Part shown: positions 21,720-34,322 of the stretch, in pieces
How the letters are laid out: each line of letters begins with the position of its first letter
Position numbering within the stretch: the first letter of the stretch is position 1
Source of the DNA: Bathynomus jamesi
Lineage: Eukaryota; Arthropoda; Malacostraca; Isopoda; Cirolanidae
Direction of reading: 5' to 3'
Length of the DNA: 64,000 nt
Assembly (NCBI GenBank): GCA_023014485.1
Contig: JAJOZX010001075.1
Span: 547,501-611,500 of the forward strand
Notes under the pieces: generated by a model
Seen by the model: only the letters and a program-made list of their open reading frames with translations
The model's database searches: none
What the model was told of the DNA's origin: nothing
Program-made: the position numbers and the translations under genes

Positions 21720-22700
21720 GGGATAGAAAACTGATAAATTTTTAAGTCCAGTTTTCGATTTCAGTTGTTTCAAAAATATCGATTTCAGTTTCGATTTCAG
21801 TTTTTAATTTTTTTTCGATTTGAGTTTATTTTTTCAATTCAAGTTTTATATTTTTCGGTTCGATTCAATTTAAATTTCGATTCCGGTTTTTTTTTCAGAT
21901 TTCTTTAAGAATTTCTTTGTACTATTTATATTATTTTTTAGGGGGTACTCTATTGACAAATTCAGATTAAATTTTATATTTTTATTTGCATTCGATTTCT
22001 GTTCTTCAAAGAAAGAATTTGCTTTAATAACTATCTTTACTCTTGTATGATTAAACATGAGTAGTATCCCCGCGTTTGGGTAGAGGAATTTGGGGTGCTT
22101 TTGAAACTTTTCCCTGAAGGCCTTCCCCTCCGTTATAAGGCGCCCCCCCTTCCTTAAGTTCCTAACCCATTCATGGGGCCTCACAAGTCTTAATGAAGGG
22201 CACTTGCCCCTTGATAGGCCCTCTTCCTTGGGGGGGAATAAAAAATAAAATAAAATTTAAAAAAGGATTCATCCTCACCTTCTTTCATGAGACAAAAACA
22301 GAGTTTGACAACCAATTTTGAACCTTATGCCCTTAAACAATGGAAACGAAAACTTAAACTACTTCGAGGCGTATTGTTATAATTTAATACCACATTACCT
22401 CTACGAGGTTACTAATGCGAACATCACAAAAAACAAAATCAGGTTAAACATATTTTAAATCAAAAACAATTTCTTTGTTTAATATCTGTATTATGAAAAA
22501 TAAAATGAAGGTGTATTATTTTAATTTAAATAAATTAATTTCTTTCTTTTTTAAGGGAAACTGACTTATTTTCTTCCGATCTGAACCTCAAATACAAGAT
22601 CTTTTTATACATTCATAACACATGCTTAATTGTGTATTTACTTTTAAATATATAGTTTTCGGTAATTATTCGTTCATACAACCAGTCTGTTTTTGTGATG
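21720..22700. other. no recognised gene
   Basis: At 21,750-21,890 there is a degenerate tandem array of a TTCGATTTCAGTTT-like unit. The rest is AT-rich with no supported coding region. Confidence 0.5.
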
Positions 22701-22701
22701 A

Positions 22702-22871
22702 GAACAAACTTTTCTGGTCAATTTTGAGGTGTTTTGCACGAATCTGCCATCCGTTTCCTGAGAAAATGCGTAGTTTTCGAGATATCGTCATCTCGAAAAC
22801 TACGCATTTGCACAGGAAACAGATGGCAGTTTCGTACAAAACACCTCAAAATTAACCAGAAAAGTTTGCTC
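22702..22871. repeat. 170-bp near-perfect palindrome
   Basis: Two arms of about 82 bases are inverted copies with a 6-base loop (atcgtc at 22,784-22,789). Arm landmarks are ACTTTTCTGGTCAATTTTGA on the left and its complement ending CCAGAAAAGT on the right. There are only a few mismatches. No coding content. It may be a MITE of the foldback type or a recent inverted duplication. Confidence 0.9.
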
Positions 22872-22924
22872 TAGTCATTTTCGTTTAAATTAACGAAAAT
22901 ATCACGATTTAACCTAACCAATCA

Positions 22925-23035
22925 TCAAGGGCGTACAGTTGACGTAACCAGGCATTCAGTTGACCTAACCGGGCATTCAATTGACCTAACTGCGTATTCA
23001 ATTAACCTAACCTGGCATTCAATTAACCTAACAGG
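22925..23035. repeat. ~22-bp minisatellite containing CCTAAC motifs
   Basis: Five units of the form GGCATTCAATTGACCTAACC run in tandem with a few substitutions. Each unit ends in a CCTAAC block, the complement of the arthropod telomere-like TTAGG motif. Confidence 0.8.
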
Positions 23036-23039
23036 TTAA

Positions 23040-24009
23040 TATTGGTTATTTCACCTAAATATCTTTTGATCTTTTCGTATTAGGCACTCACTGTCACATT
23101 TCGGGCAAGTTAAGGATGAGAGAATAACGCCGTAATTGATAAAAACATTCAATCCTTTGTCTTCATCTAGGGCACAATACGAATCAAGTTCTGAAAGTCG
23201 AATCACACGAACGGCACGTCATAATTCTATCACAAGCACACCAAACTGAATCCAATTAGAAAAAAAAAATAGCCGGAACAAAAACCAACAAACGAGTTAA
23301 GTCGCAGAGAAGCGAAAAAATAGCCTAATCAGGAAAAATATTTTATGAAAAAAAGTACATTATAGCCAAAACAGGAAATATATTTTATTAAAAAAAAGTA
23401 CATTTGAATAAATTTACACAACATAAGATATATATTTTCTTAGTTTTGAATGGCTTCAAAATATTATACTGTTTTAACCGCGCGTGAGCGGGTGAAAAGA
23501 CGAATATTAACCTAGTTTCCTGTTATTTACATCGCTATGTACCATCACATTCACATAACATCTTCTGGTATGTGAACTAATAATTTTACTGCACATCAAA
23601 TTTCGTTATAAATTTGCGTGTGTTAAAAAAAATGAGGGATTTATCATCTATGCTTCAATATACAGTAGAGGTTTGGTATGCTGATACAATGAAGGTTTGG
23701 CAAAGTAGCCTTTCAGGTATAAAATAAAGGCTGGTAGTCTGTTTTAGAAGCATGTCAGAGATATTTTTCAGTATCGTCATTAATTCTCTCTTTCACTTTC
23801 AATAAGTTTCACTTCATTTGCAGAATAAGATCTCCCCATTTGCCTATATGTCTTGTCTCTGAAACTTTATACTTGTACCAGCTTGGAACTTTTCCCAGTA
23901 ACTACAAGGAATTCCTACTGTCTGGTTATTTCTCACATATGTGCGGTGGATCTTCATGCCCTCTACACCCCTCCAAGCTGAAGTTACTGACAGACCACTA
24001 AACATTGTT

Positions 24010-24010
<1 letters not shown>
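23040..24010. other. no recognised gene
   Basis: AT-rich sequence with no long frame, splice-bounded exon or repeat family member that I can support. Confidence 0.5.

Positions 24011-24011
<1 letters not shown>

Positions 24012-24066
<55 letters not shown>
24012..24066. repeat. (TC)n microsatellite, left flank of LINE-A
   Basis: About 27 TC units immediately before the LINE 5' region. A matching (CT)n tract follows the LINE 3' end. Confidence 0.92.
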
Positions 24067-24070
<4 letters not shown>

Positions 24071-24228
24071 AGCAGGTAGTCCCCCTCCAACAGCAGGTAG
24101 TGACTCTCCTTCCACGTTGGAGGGGTCTCAGGCTCCTGCGGAGATTGTCCCCTCGTTAGTGAGGGGCTCTTCAACTCCCGACAGCCCTGGCTGTTCGGGA
24201 AACGGGTCGTGCTAGGGGGCGGTCAGAA

Positions 24229-24824
24229 TCGTGACCCGACAATTCAGCGCAGGACAATTCAGCGCCGACAATTCAGCGCCGACAATTCAGCGCAAGACAA
24301 TTCAGCGCAAAGACAATTCAGCGCAAAGACAATTCAGCGCAAGACAATTCAGCGCGAAAATACCAACAAAGAAGAAGAAAGAACAAATCCAGAGGGAAGA
24401 GAGGCTTGCAACTGTTAGGTTAGGTTAGGTTAGGTTTCTAGTTTTTGAAATAAAATCTTAATTTTAACAATTCTAACAAATTTTGTTTTTTTAAATAAAA
24501 TTTTAATAATTATACTCCTTTGAATTTTATCTCCGATTTGTCACTCCTTCGTTATGTCACTCCTTCGTTACGGTATTTATGTCACTCCTTTGTTATGTCA
24601 CTCCTTTGAAATGTCACTCCTTCGATACAGACCCAATTTAGCATATATATAAATATACAAATTTTTCTCTTTTTTATTTATTGCGATTTATTTTTATTAT
24701 TTTTAACTAAACTTTTAACTGTACTGACTTGCGCTGAATTGTCGGCGCTGAATTGTCTTGCGCTGAATTGTCTTTGCGCTGAATTGTCGGCGCTGAATTG
24801 TCCTGCGCTGAATTGTCGGTGCTC
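24229..24824. mobile_element. foldback-like non-autonomous transposon with 13-bp tandem arms
   Basis: A 596-base insertion in LINE-A is bracketed by the 9-bp repeat CGGTCAGAA (24,220-24,228 and 24,825-24,833), a target-site duplication. The left arm holds eight copies of GACAATTCAGCGC separated by 1-3 bases (24,238-24,354). The right arm holds six inverted copies (24,731-24,816). The spacer pattern is partly mirrored between arms. The AT-rich core contains three TTAGG-like units at 24,415-24,437 and a small tandem array of TGTCACTCCTT at 24,540-24,620. No transposase is present. Tandem-repeat arms and a 9-bp duplication are the hallmarks of Foldback/MULE-type elements. Confidence 0.85.
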
Positions 24825-24836
24825 CGGTCAGAAAAG

Positions 24837-27585
24837 GGGAGGCTCCCTCCGTGCAATGCTTTTTAATGCTAGGTCGATCAGGAACAAGTTTTGCGAGCTA
24901 CGGGCGCTCTTAGCATCAGAATACCAGGATATCGTTGCTATCACCGAGTCCTGGATTCATACTGATCGTAGGGACTACGTTGGGGAGTTCGAAATTCCCG
25001 GGTATAGAATGTTTCGCAAAGACCGCACCCGTGGGGAGGGGGGTGGGGTACTAATATACGTCAGAGACACGTTGAGTCCGGTTGACTGCCAGTTCCGGTC
25101 GGAACGGGAGCTGCTTGGCGTCGATCTGAACGTGGGAGGGACGAACTATAGGTTAATCTTGGTGTACAGACCTCCGCATCTCCTCCTCGAGGAGGATACA
25201 GCCCTGTACACCGAACTCAGTAGCCTGATAGGGGATAGGGTGTGTGTAGTTTTAGGAGACTTCAACTGTCGCGGCATAAAGTGGGAAAACAGGACTGCCG
25301 ATGCTGAAGGGAGGAGGCTAGTTGACTTTACTGATGAGAACTTCCTCACTCAGTGGGTCAACGAGCCTACACGAGGCGAAAGCGTTCTAGACTTAGTATT
25401 CACGACCGAAGACAACCTCGTCACTGGCCTCACCGTTGACGAATCATTGGGCGGGAGTGATCACGGTCTTATTAGGTTCCGTGTGTGCGTCCCTCGGGTG
25501 AAGCGTAGTAACTCGAGAGGCAGTAAGCTCGATCTCCGGCGGGCGAACTTTGTTAGCCTCAGGGATAGCGTAGGAGAGATGGGGTTAGAGGTTGGCGGCG
25601 ATGTTGAGGGAGTGTAGAGTGCATTCCGGGACGAGTTTATGGTGCTGCAGTCTGCTGCCATACCCTCAAAACCGGTCACCCCTGCTTCAACGCAGCCTAG
25701 GTGGTTCAATCGTGACATCGCTTCGGCTATCCGAAATAGGAGAGTAGCGTATAGGAGGGCGAAGGCCAATCGTTCCCACGAGAACACTGAATCGTATGTC
25801 CGCCTGTGTAGGGAAGTGAAGGCGAAGGTTAGGCTAGCGAAACGTAACGAAGAACTACGGGTCGCAAGCCTCTGCAAGGGGAACCCTAAGGAGTTCTTCA
25901 GTTATGTTAATAGTAGAAAGCCCATTAGAAGCATGATAAAGGACGGAAGCGGCGTTCTGCGGACCTCCGACGCGGACATCGCTAATGTGCTTAATGAGTA
26001 CTTTGCGGGAGTGTTCACCAGGGAGGATACCCGCATCATCCCCGAGCCAGGCGTGAGGCACGAACGTGCTGGCCTGGATAGTGTTAGATGTACCGCGACA
26101 GTCGTTGCCGATAGAATAGACAAACTGAGCGCGTTTAAGGCTCCTGGGCCAGACCAGTTTCCCCCCAGAGTGTTGCGAGAAGTGCGCGACCAGGTGGCTC
26201 CCCACCTGGCTACAGTCTTCAACAAATCGTTGGAGATGGGCCAGGTGCCTGGTGACTGGAGGGAAGCCAACGTGACCCCTATCTTTAAGAAAGGGGATCA
26301 CGAAAGTCCAGGGAACTATCGTCCCATTAGTCTCACTTCAGTTGTAGGTAAATTATTAGAAGGGATAATCGCTGATAGGATCGTTGACCAGTTGGATTCC
26401 TACAAGCTGCTTGGGGACTCCCAACATGGGTTTAGACGGCATAGGTCGTGTCTCACCAACTTGCTCGAGTTTTTCCACGTCATGTTGAGTGAGTACGATA
26501 AGAGTAGGGCGATTGATATACTTTATCTCGACTTTCAGAAAGCCTTTGATAAGGTACCTCACCGCCGGCTAATGGCGAAAGTGCGCGCGCTGGGTATCGG
26601 TGGGGAAATAGGTAGGTGGATTTAAAACTGGCTGATGAATAGGCAGCAGAGGGTGGTAATTAAAGGGGCTAGTTCGGGTTGGGCCTCGGTCACTAGTGGG
26701 GTTCCTCAGGGTTCCGTTTTGGGGCCACTGTTGTTTATCATTTACATAAATGATATAGACGGTGGCATCGTCAGTCGGATCGCTAAATGCGCTGATGACA
26801 CCAAGCTTGGGGCCAATGTTGGGACGCCCGAAGCGATCGAGGAAGTGCGTGCGGACCTAGGTAGGATAGGAGAGTGGTCAGAAAAATGGCAAATGCCGTT
26901 TAACTTGGGTAAATGCAAAGTGATGCACATTGGCTACGCCAATCCCAAGTCGGACTACTCGATGTTGGGGAGTAAAATCGAGGTGACTGATTTACAAAAG
27001 GACTTGGATGTGCTAATTAGCAGCGACCTTAAGTTTACGAAACAGTGCGTAGAGATGGAAAAGAAAGCCCAGAAACTATTGGGTTATATGAGGAGGCAAT
27101 TTCAGTTTCGGAACAAGGAGATTGTGCTCTCTCTGTACAATTCCCTGGTTCGGCCGCACCTGGAGTATGCTGTGCATTTCTGGTCGCCCACCCTCAGGAA
27201 AGATATTGAGAGGCTGAAGGGAGTGCAGGCGAGGGCCACAAAGTTAATCCCTTCCGTTAGGCATATGGGCTACAATCGACGGTTACGCGCCCTGAACTTG
27301 TTTTCGCTGGAAATTCGGAGGCTGCGCGGTCAACTGATCGAGGTTTTCAAGCTCTTACGTGGGTTCAACGATGTCGATTTTAGAAGTATGTTTAGTTTAA
27401 ATGATAACCCAACTCCCAACAATGGTTGGAAGTTGGATTTGAAACGGTTTAGGACTATTGTGTGTGGGAATTACTTTGCGTATAAGATCTGTGACACGTG
27501 GAACAGGTTACCTTCAGAAGTTGTGAACAATTCCTCTGTGGATCAGTTCAAGGAAAGGTTAGATCAAATCTTGCACACTATTTGA
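24837..27585 (+). pseudogene. LINE-A endonuclease and reverse transcriptase ORF
   Basis: The N-terminal part is an apurinic-type endonuclease: MLFNARSIRNK, ITESWIHTDRRD, VYRPPH, LGDFNC and GGSDHGLI are its catalytic landmarks. The RT domain follows with [72 protein letters not shown] and KCADDTKLG. Two in-frame stops interrupt it: UAG at 25,615-25,617 (linker) and UAA at 26,623-26,625 (after RWI). The normal F-A-D-D has become C-A-D-D, losing the aromatic residue next to the catalytic Asp pair. The stop codon is at 27,583-27,585. Products would nick DNA and copy the LINE RNA at the target. Confidence 0.9.
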
Positions 27586-27684
27586 GTGTGTAGAAAATTT
27601 TCCGTGGCACCCATTGCCATTGGTACCTCCTCGGTATGGGCCGCAAGGCCTTTTGAGGTACTTCTTTTCCTTGTAGCTCCTTTT

Positions 27685-27986
<302 letters not shown>

Positions 27987-28327
27987 TTTTCACTTTTCTT
28001 CACACCGAAAGTCGCTTAAATTCAGTGATCGTAGGAAAACACTGATATATTCCTCGCCTATGCCAAAAAATATTGTGCTAAATCTATTTTTTACCAATTC
28101 AATTATTTTCTTCTTGATAAAAGAGCTTCCATAGCCCCGCAGGGTTCCCAAGAGCATCCCCTTTCGTCAGCCACCGATTGCCACATGCGTTCTCGCCCAC
28201 CGCGCGCAGGTCGTACCTACCACACCCACCTTCCTGCCCACGTTTCTAAAGTCTAACTAGCCGCTCACGACCCCATGTTTGTTTGTGTATGCAAGGAAAC
28301 AAAGCTCTCATGCATTATTTTTCGCCT

Positions 28328-28378
<51 letters not shown>

Positions 28379-28404
28379 ACTCCGAGAATAAGCAGCCAAG
28401 GCTT
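27987..28404. other. no recognised gene; (TA)n at 28,329-28,374
   Basis: Mixed-composition sequence with a GC-richer block at 28,130-28,260. No supported gene. A TA tract of about 23 units precedes the T1 transposon. Confidence 0.5.
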
Positions 28405-28408
28405 TTAA

Positions 28409-31400
28409 CCCTTTCTGTCCCAGCGATTCCATATGGCATCATCAACAAAAAGTACGTGTAATTTCCTCAGATTAGCTTCAGTGATGCCTTATGGCATTTG
28501 AGTGTAACAATTAACTGTATAGCAACATCTGGCAGTGTTTTGGACATTGGCCTGAGCATTTAGAACTCAAAAAGAGATGCAGAAACTCTACAGTATGTAA
28601 TAGGGTGTGTCAATTTTGTCAACTTTTTTCAAATCAATTTTGGTAGTGAAAATATAGTCTTTTCATGTCAAAACTTGAAATTGGCCAACCAAAATGAAAT
28701 AAAATAACCTTACCTACATCAATTTTACCTTAAAGTTTCAGAAATTGACTCTTTTACTAAATAATAGGACATAAATTGATTAACTATTCATCTGTCACAG
28801 AATTATCCCACTGATCGCATATGGAGTGTTTTCAAGGTCATATAGTTGTTGTACAATGTACAAGTCACAACATGAATAGAACTGTCCCTCACTCTCAGTC
28901 CTCAGTTGCCTCTTAGATGTCATAGACGGTGGTTTGCTGTTATTGCTCTTGTACCTACTTCATAGTTATTCTACTAGACGAATACTACAGTTTAACTGTA
29001 AGTATGGATTATTGATTATTACAATTATTTATTGTTATCATATTCTTCTGTCTAATTATGTTGCAATCCCATGAAATATATTTTTATTGAATTTTAGAAC
29101 ATCGAATGACTAAACTTTGAAACATCGTAATTGATATAAAATACTTAAATGTTTTTCTTTCTTTTCAGATATTCCTAAGATGCCAAAATTGAAGACAAGA
29201 GGTCAGTCGTCATGCCACTTGAACCTGTTAGTCGGTACAGGCAAGGAGCTTCCCGTATCACAACTACCAACAGTGCGAGACATGCTGAGACTAGGGTTAC
29301 TCCTTCGTGAACAAAATACAAAGGATAGAAGGAACTACACAGAGAAAGAGCTCATAAGGGACATGATTTCCCCTCTTCTACATCAGTGGAAAAAAGCTAA
29401 TGTGTTATTCAAACCACCTGTACTCAATCAGTATAGAACTATTGAGCTAAAATTAACAAAGCTGTGGCACAAAGCAGTTGAGACATCACTTGGTAAAGGA
29501 AAACTAGAAAAGAAAAATAAATTTCTGCACACACTTGATACTCTTCTTGATATTTTTAACTGCCAGTGTCCCATAGAGTTGTGTTCTCAAGCCAATTGTT
29601 CTCCCTCATGCAGAAGAGAACCTCACCCTCACATTGATTGTCGCTGTCCTCGTGAGAAGAAGATCCCTGTTTTGGAGCTGGCTTTCATAAAGGCGCAGAG
29701 AACAAAGGCAGGAGGCCAAGGAAGTATGCAGATTGGTTCGGCAGATTATTCAGAAACCAAAAAACAGATTGTTATTGTTAAGAAAAAAGAGAAAATCCGA
29801 GAGAGGGAAGAAAGGAAGAAAAAGAAGAGTGAAGAAGCCACCCAAAGAGATGAAGAGCTCTATCAAGAGGTTTCTCACTTCTTTGAAAGCTCTTCAGATG
29901 AACAGAAAGAAGCAACACCAGATGATAGCTCCAAAATGCCATCTGAACCTTCGCCGAAGAGAATGAAATACAACACTAAAGACATCTCAAACATTGCCAT
30001 TGCCATTATTCGCCACCATACGGGGCTACGAGAGACTGCAGAGATTGCCACTGCCGCTTGGATAGATGCAGGCCTCATCAGCCGAGAGGATACATCCTTA
30101 GTGATAGATCATAATAAGATAAGAAGAGCACAAGAAAAAATAATGAAGGAAATATCTGATCAGCATGAAAAAGATTTGAAGGAGGAAGGTCTCTCTTGCT
30201 TTTTGTTTGATGGAAGAAGAGATGACACAAAAGTTCTAGAGGTAGAGGGAATGGACAGAAAGTTTCCCGGTCTCATCAAAGAAGAACACTACTCTGTGTG
30301 TTCCGAACCTGGTGGCCGCTATTTGTTTCACTTTGTTCCTGAAGCAGAAGTAGAAGGCAAGAAACATGCAGAGGCAATTGCTGATCAAATAATATGTTGG
30401 CTTCAAGAAAGAAGACTTGACAGTTCACTGCAGGCCGTTGGTGGAGACTCAACTGCGGTGAACACTGGATGGCAGGGCGGTGTTATGACGCATTTAGAGA
30501 AAAAACTTGGAAGAAGGCTTGTTTGAATTGTATGTGATTTGCACACAGGGGAACTACCTCTTCGTCGTCTCATCCAGGAACTTGATGGTCCTACAAAGAG
30601 CAACAACAAGTGGTCAGGCCCCCTTGGCAACATGCTAGATGAAGCAACGGAATTAGAAATAAATACAAAATTTCCAAAGGTCGAAGTAGGCCCTCCCCTT
30701 CCAGTGTTGTCTGAAGAAGTTATCAAAGACCTCAGCACGGATCAATCTTACGCTTATCGTATTGTTCAAGCAATCAGATCAGGGGAGTTGCCTCAAAATC
30801 TGGCTCTTTTGGAGATTGGACCCGTAAGTCACAGTCGTTGGTTAACTACAGCGATTCGTTTCTGCAGGATTTGGGTTTCCAAACATGCACTGAAGGGCAA
30901 AATGATACAGAATTTGATGTTGATTGTTGAATTTATTATTGGGTTTTATCTTCCTCACTGGTTCAATGTAAAACTTAATCCAATGTGGATGGAGGGGCCC
31001 ACACCACTCTTGTTTCAATTACAGCTACTGAGAACCCAAAGGAAAGTAGTGGTGGACATCGTGTTACCTGTGGTGAGAAGGTCCGCTTGGTATGCTAGGC
31101 CAGAGGCAGTTTTGTAAGCAAAACTCTGCAGCCAATGTACCAAAGAGCGAACTGAGGCTGTGGAAATCATTCTAAAGCTTAGAGGAACATCACTAGATGA
31201 TGACCAGCTGGGAGACTGCTCTGTTCAGACAAGGAAGGTACCTCCGATAAACGTCAATGCCACGAAATTGTCAGAATTAGTTAACTCGAGTTCGGAAGTT
31301 TTGGAGCCACCACTGACAACATGTATAACAAACAAAGATTTAACACAACTTAAAGAGGCCCCAATGCAAGTGCCAAAGTGGCCTTCTCACACTCAGAGTG

Positions 31401-32137
31401 TGGAGAGATGTGTGAAAATGGTCACAGAAGCAGCTAGTCAAGTTTACAGTCACGAGAGGCGAGAAGGCTACATCAAAGCGCAAGTAGCAAGCCGAATGCT
31501 GATGTCAAGGAACCGCAGCAAAAAGCACATGACTGCATTGGTTACTTTCAAATAAAGACTCTGAATGATATCTTATTGCCACTTTAAATGTTGATAGGAT
31601 GTTTGCGCACATTTGTTATTTTGTTACGAATTTACGGAAAAATGGAATTTTTTAATTAAAATTGATGTAGGTAGGAGTTATTTTTTATTGTTTTTGAAGC
31701 AAGGATATTATTTTGTATGCCAAATGATTACATTAAATTGCTACCAAATCACATGATTTTCAATTTAGTCAGTTCACCCCCAAAATTGACACCCTAGTAT
31801 GTAAGGTTACTCTCGTCTGAAATGCAGAACGTGTGATGTACCATTATGATTAAGAAAAGACAAAAACTGTTTTAATGCATTCCATTCAAAGCAGCATGGT
31901 CTACCGTTGTGTTTAGCAAAGGACAAAAAATTGCTTTTATTTGTTTCATTCAAAGTACCAAAGTTGTGTTAGTTTCTCTTATTACTTGATAGCGCGAAAT
32001 GGAATAATATAATTTCAAATGTAATTAATTAAATACATTTCTAAACAAAGTTTCGTTTATGTTTCCATACCAATTTTTAGCATAATTAAGTGTTAAATTT
32101 TTTTTTTCCTCAAAACAATAATTTGGGACAGAAAGGG
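28409..32137 (+). mobile_element. T1: TTAA-flanked DNA transposon of an unusual DDE family
   Basis: Terminal inverted repeats CCCTTTCTGTCCCA and TGGGACAGAAAGGG are flanked by TTAA on both sides (28,405-28,408 and 32,138-32,141). The 3.7-kb interior has a probable 5' untranslated exon with a donor (aactgtaagta near 28,999), an acceptor (ttcttttcag at 29,168), and one long transposase frame. TTAA duplications are typical of piggyBac and Kolobok superfamilies, but the protein shows no piggyBac signature. Confidence 0.88.
29180..31555 (+). pseudogene. T1 transposase with two nonsense codons
   Basis: A 791-codon frame homologous along its whole length to the intact T2 protein at 55.4-57.9 kb. In order: an N-terminal alpha-helical region; a Cys/His cluster at about 128-157 (CQCPIELC, then HIDCRCP); a Lys/Glu coiled region at about 195-230; then the catalytic core with LFDGRRDD (about 343), VGGDSTAVNTGW (about 422), CDLH (about 451) and SVERCVK (about 741). 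UGA at 30,524-30,526 replaces the Trp of the H/V-W-x-x-C motif, and UAA interrupts at 31,115-31,117; reading continues in the same frame after each. Otherwise undamaged, so loss was recent. Presumed role is cutting and pasting the element. Confidence 0.82.
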
Positions 32138-32141
32138 TTAA

Positions 32142-34320
32142 TAGTCAGCACACTGATATCCAAGTCCTACAAATGAAGTGAAATGCAATAGTAGAAGGGC
32201 TCAATAGTAAATGATTAAGATTTTCTCTCCTCTTGTTACAGAGATTCAAGGTCAAATAAACACTGAAGATAGTCTCTCATACGAACACTCTCAAAGCCTA
32301 AGGTCGCTTACTTTAATTAATCCCAGAAAAATATACATTTGCGAACATCTAGATCTTCCTTACATCTTATCAGCATAAGAAGATAGTGGAAAGTTTTTAT
32401 CCCAGAGCATTAGTACTGTACAGGAAACAATGGATAAACTGTGTAAAGGCTCTTAAGAAAGTACTTTTCAGTTATGGAGAAAACAGACCCTCACTCAGTT
32501 AACCATGAATAATACACCAGTTCATGAAATGTCTTTCTTCATCATATTCATAATATGATACAGGATTAGGTTAACTCGAGCCAGAACCCCAAAAAATGTT
32601 ACAAAAAGTTGCTACTTCTAAAAGAATCACCTATGCATTATTATTAGACAGGTTCTGAGAAAAGAAATCTAGAAACATTAAAAATTTCTTCATCTTCTTA
32701 TTTAAGTAAATTTTTTAAACTTATCTGACAATGAAAAGAAATTAGTGAAGCCTCAAAACATTATTAAAGTCAGAATATACTGACTTAATAGAAGATAAAA
32801 TTGTGACTTCAAATGTTTTGAAACAGATGATGAACAAAGATTTTATTAATGTATGATAAATATTTATTTAAACCTGCTTTATAATACTTGTCATAACTTT
32901 CAAATGTTTTAATCATTCCATCATTCATTATTAGAATGGTTAAAATGTACATAAATCTTGATTTGCATTAAAGTTTAATAAAGGGATCTCATACACAAAA
33001 TTAATTTTGTTAAGGCTAAAGGATTAGATACTGTAGTTCATTCTTGAAAAATGTTAAATTTTTACATGGACTCAGACTTTCCATTCTTCAATCATTTACT
33101 TTCCTTACTTCTCCCTCGTCAAATCAGATCTCTCCGTTATGGTATTTGCACTTGAAGATCATGCATTTGAGAGAAGGCTCATGCATCTTAGCTAAATTTA
33201 ATTTGTTTTATTATGGCTTCCATCCTCTATGAAAAGGAAATCTTTGAAATTGCCATGGCGTATTCAAATTTTATGTTCATTTCAAACCAGTTAGTGAGGC
33301 TGAGTTCACTTCTCTCTGCTGGTTCCTGGGTTGGATTGAATTGACCTGCCAAATATACCTTAAATATATTGCTCCTTTATGTTATTGTTACTATAGACTA
33401 AGGTGAGTAATGTATTATTTTAAATGGATATAAAAATTGGTAAATTATCTTTTACTTTATTTCTGCACGGTTCAAAGTAAAACAAACGGCCTCGTTTGTT
33501 GGGTGACCAATAAGAAAAAACTAATTTATTTGGGAACTTGGCTCCTGGGTTTTGATGTGCAGAAATACGCTTCATGCATTTACAGTAGTGTCGTATAAAA
33601 AATAAATCTTTGGTGCATAATGTATTAAACAGTGTGAGAATGGACAATACCCACAACTGTTACTGAAATTGGTATTGTCTGCACGATAATGACCCAATTA
33701 GGTGTTTCTAGATTATGGTAATGAGCTCAAGTCTGTTGACGAAGTTATTTCAGGTATTGGGTTCTAGTTACTAAATTGTAGATTTAAATCATTAATAAAG
33801 TCTTCCATTATCACAAGCTGGCTGAATTTTGGGCCAACTAATTGTGAAATAAATATAAATGTAGGATGGTTTTAAAACGTTCCCACCAACTGATCTGTGT
33901 ATCTATGTATTGGAGAAAGTTATATTTAAATACACTGGCAGTAATTCAAATATTTATAGTTTTCCATAGCATATGATACAGTGAACAACGGTATTTTATT
34001 TAAAAAGTTACGGCCAGGAAAGCTTTTTTGTACATATTAAACATACGGTATTGAAATTTTGGTATACCTGCCAATTTTTTTCAGTTAAGTGGGGTACTGT
34101 ATTTGTCAAAGTGTTTTGATTTTCCTGCGGATTGAGGCAAGACTCCTTGCACTTTCCTTTGCTGTTTAATGTGTATATTGATGGTTTAATTGTTTCACTT
34201 AATGAGGCAGAAGTTGGACATTGTATAAACTAGATAATAAAAAATAAATAACTGAGTTTTTACCAATGATATAAAATATAGATAAATAAGGTTTATAGCT
34301 TTTGGACAAGTATTTTAATA
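32142..34320. other. no recognised gene
   Basis: About 2.2 kb of AT-rich sequence without a convincing coding exon, repeat family member or RNA gene. It could be intronic or intergenic host DNA. Confidence 0.5.
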
Positions 34321-34322
34321 TA

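Noticed and set aside
22870..23040. A true telomere or chromosome end
   Set aside because: The CCTAAC words are embedded in a longer 22-bp unit and flanked by ordinary sequence on both sides.
24238..24816. Regularly spaced GACAATTCAGCGC repeats as a CRISPR-like array
   Set aside because: Spacers are only 1-3 bases, the right array is inverted, and the genome is eukaryotic; it is the arm structure of a transposon.
28409..32137. T1 as a piggyBac element because of TTAA
   Set aside because: The protein lacks piggyBac motifs and instead has the D-[ST]-T / C-x-x-H arrangement shared with T2 and T4.
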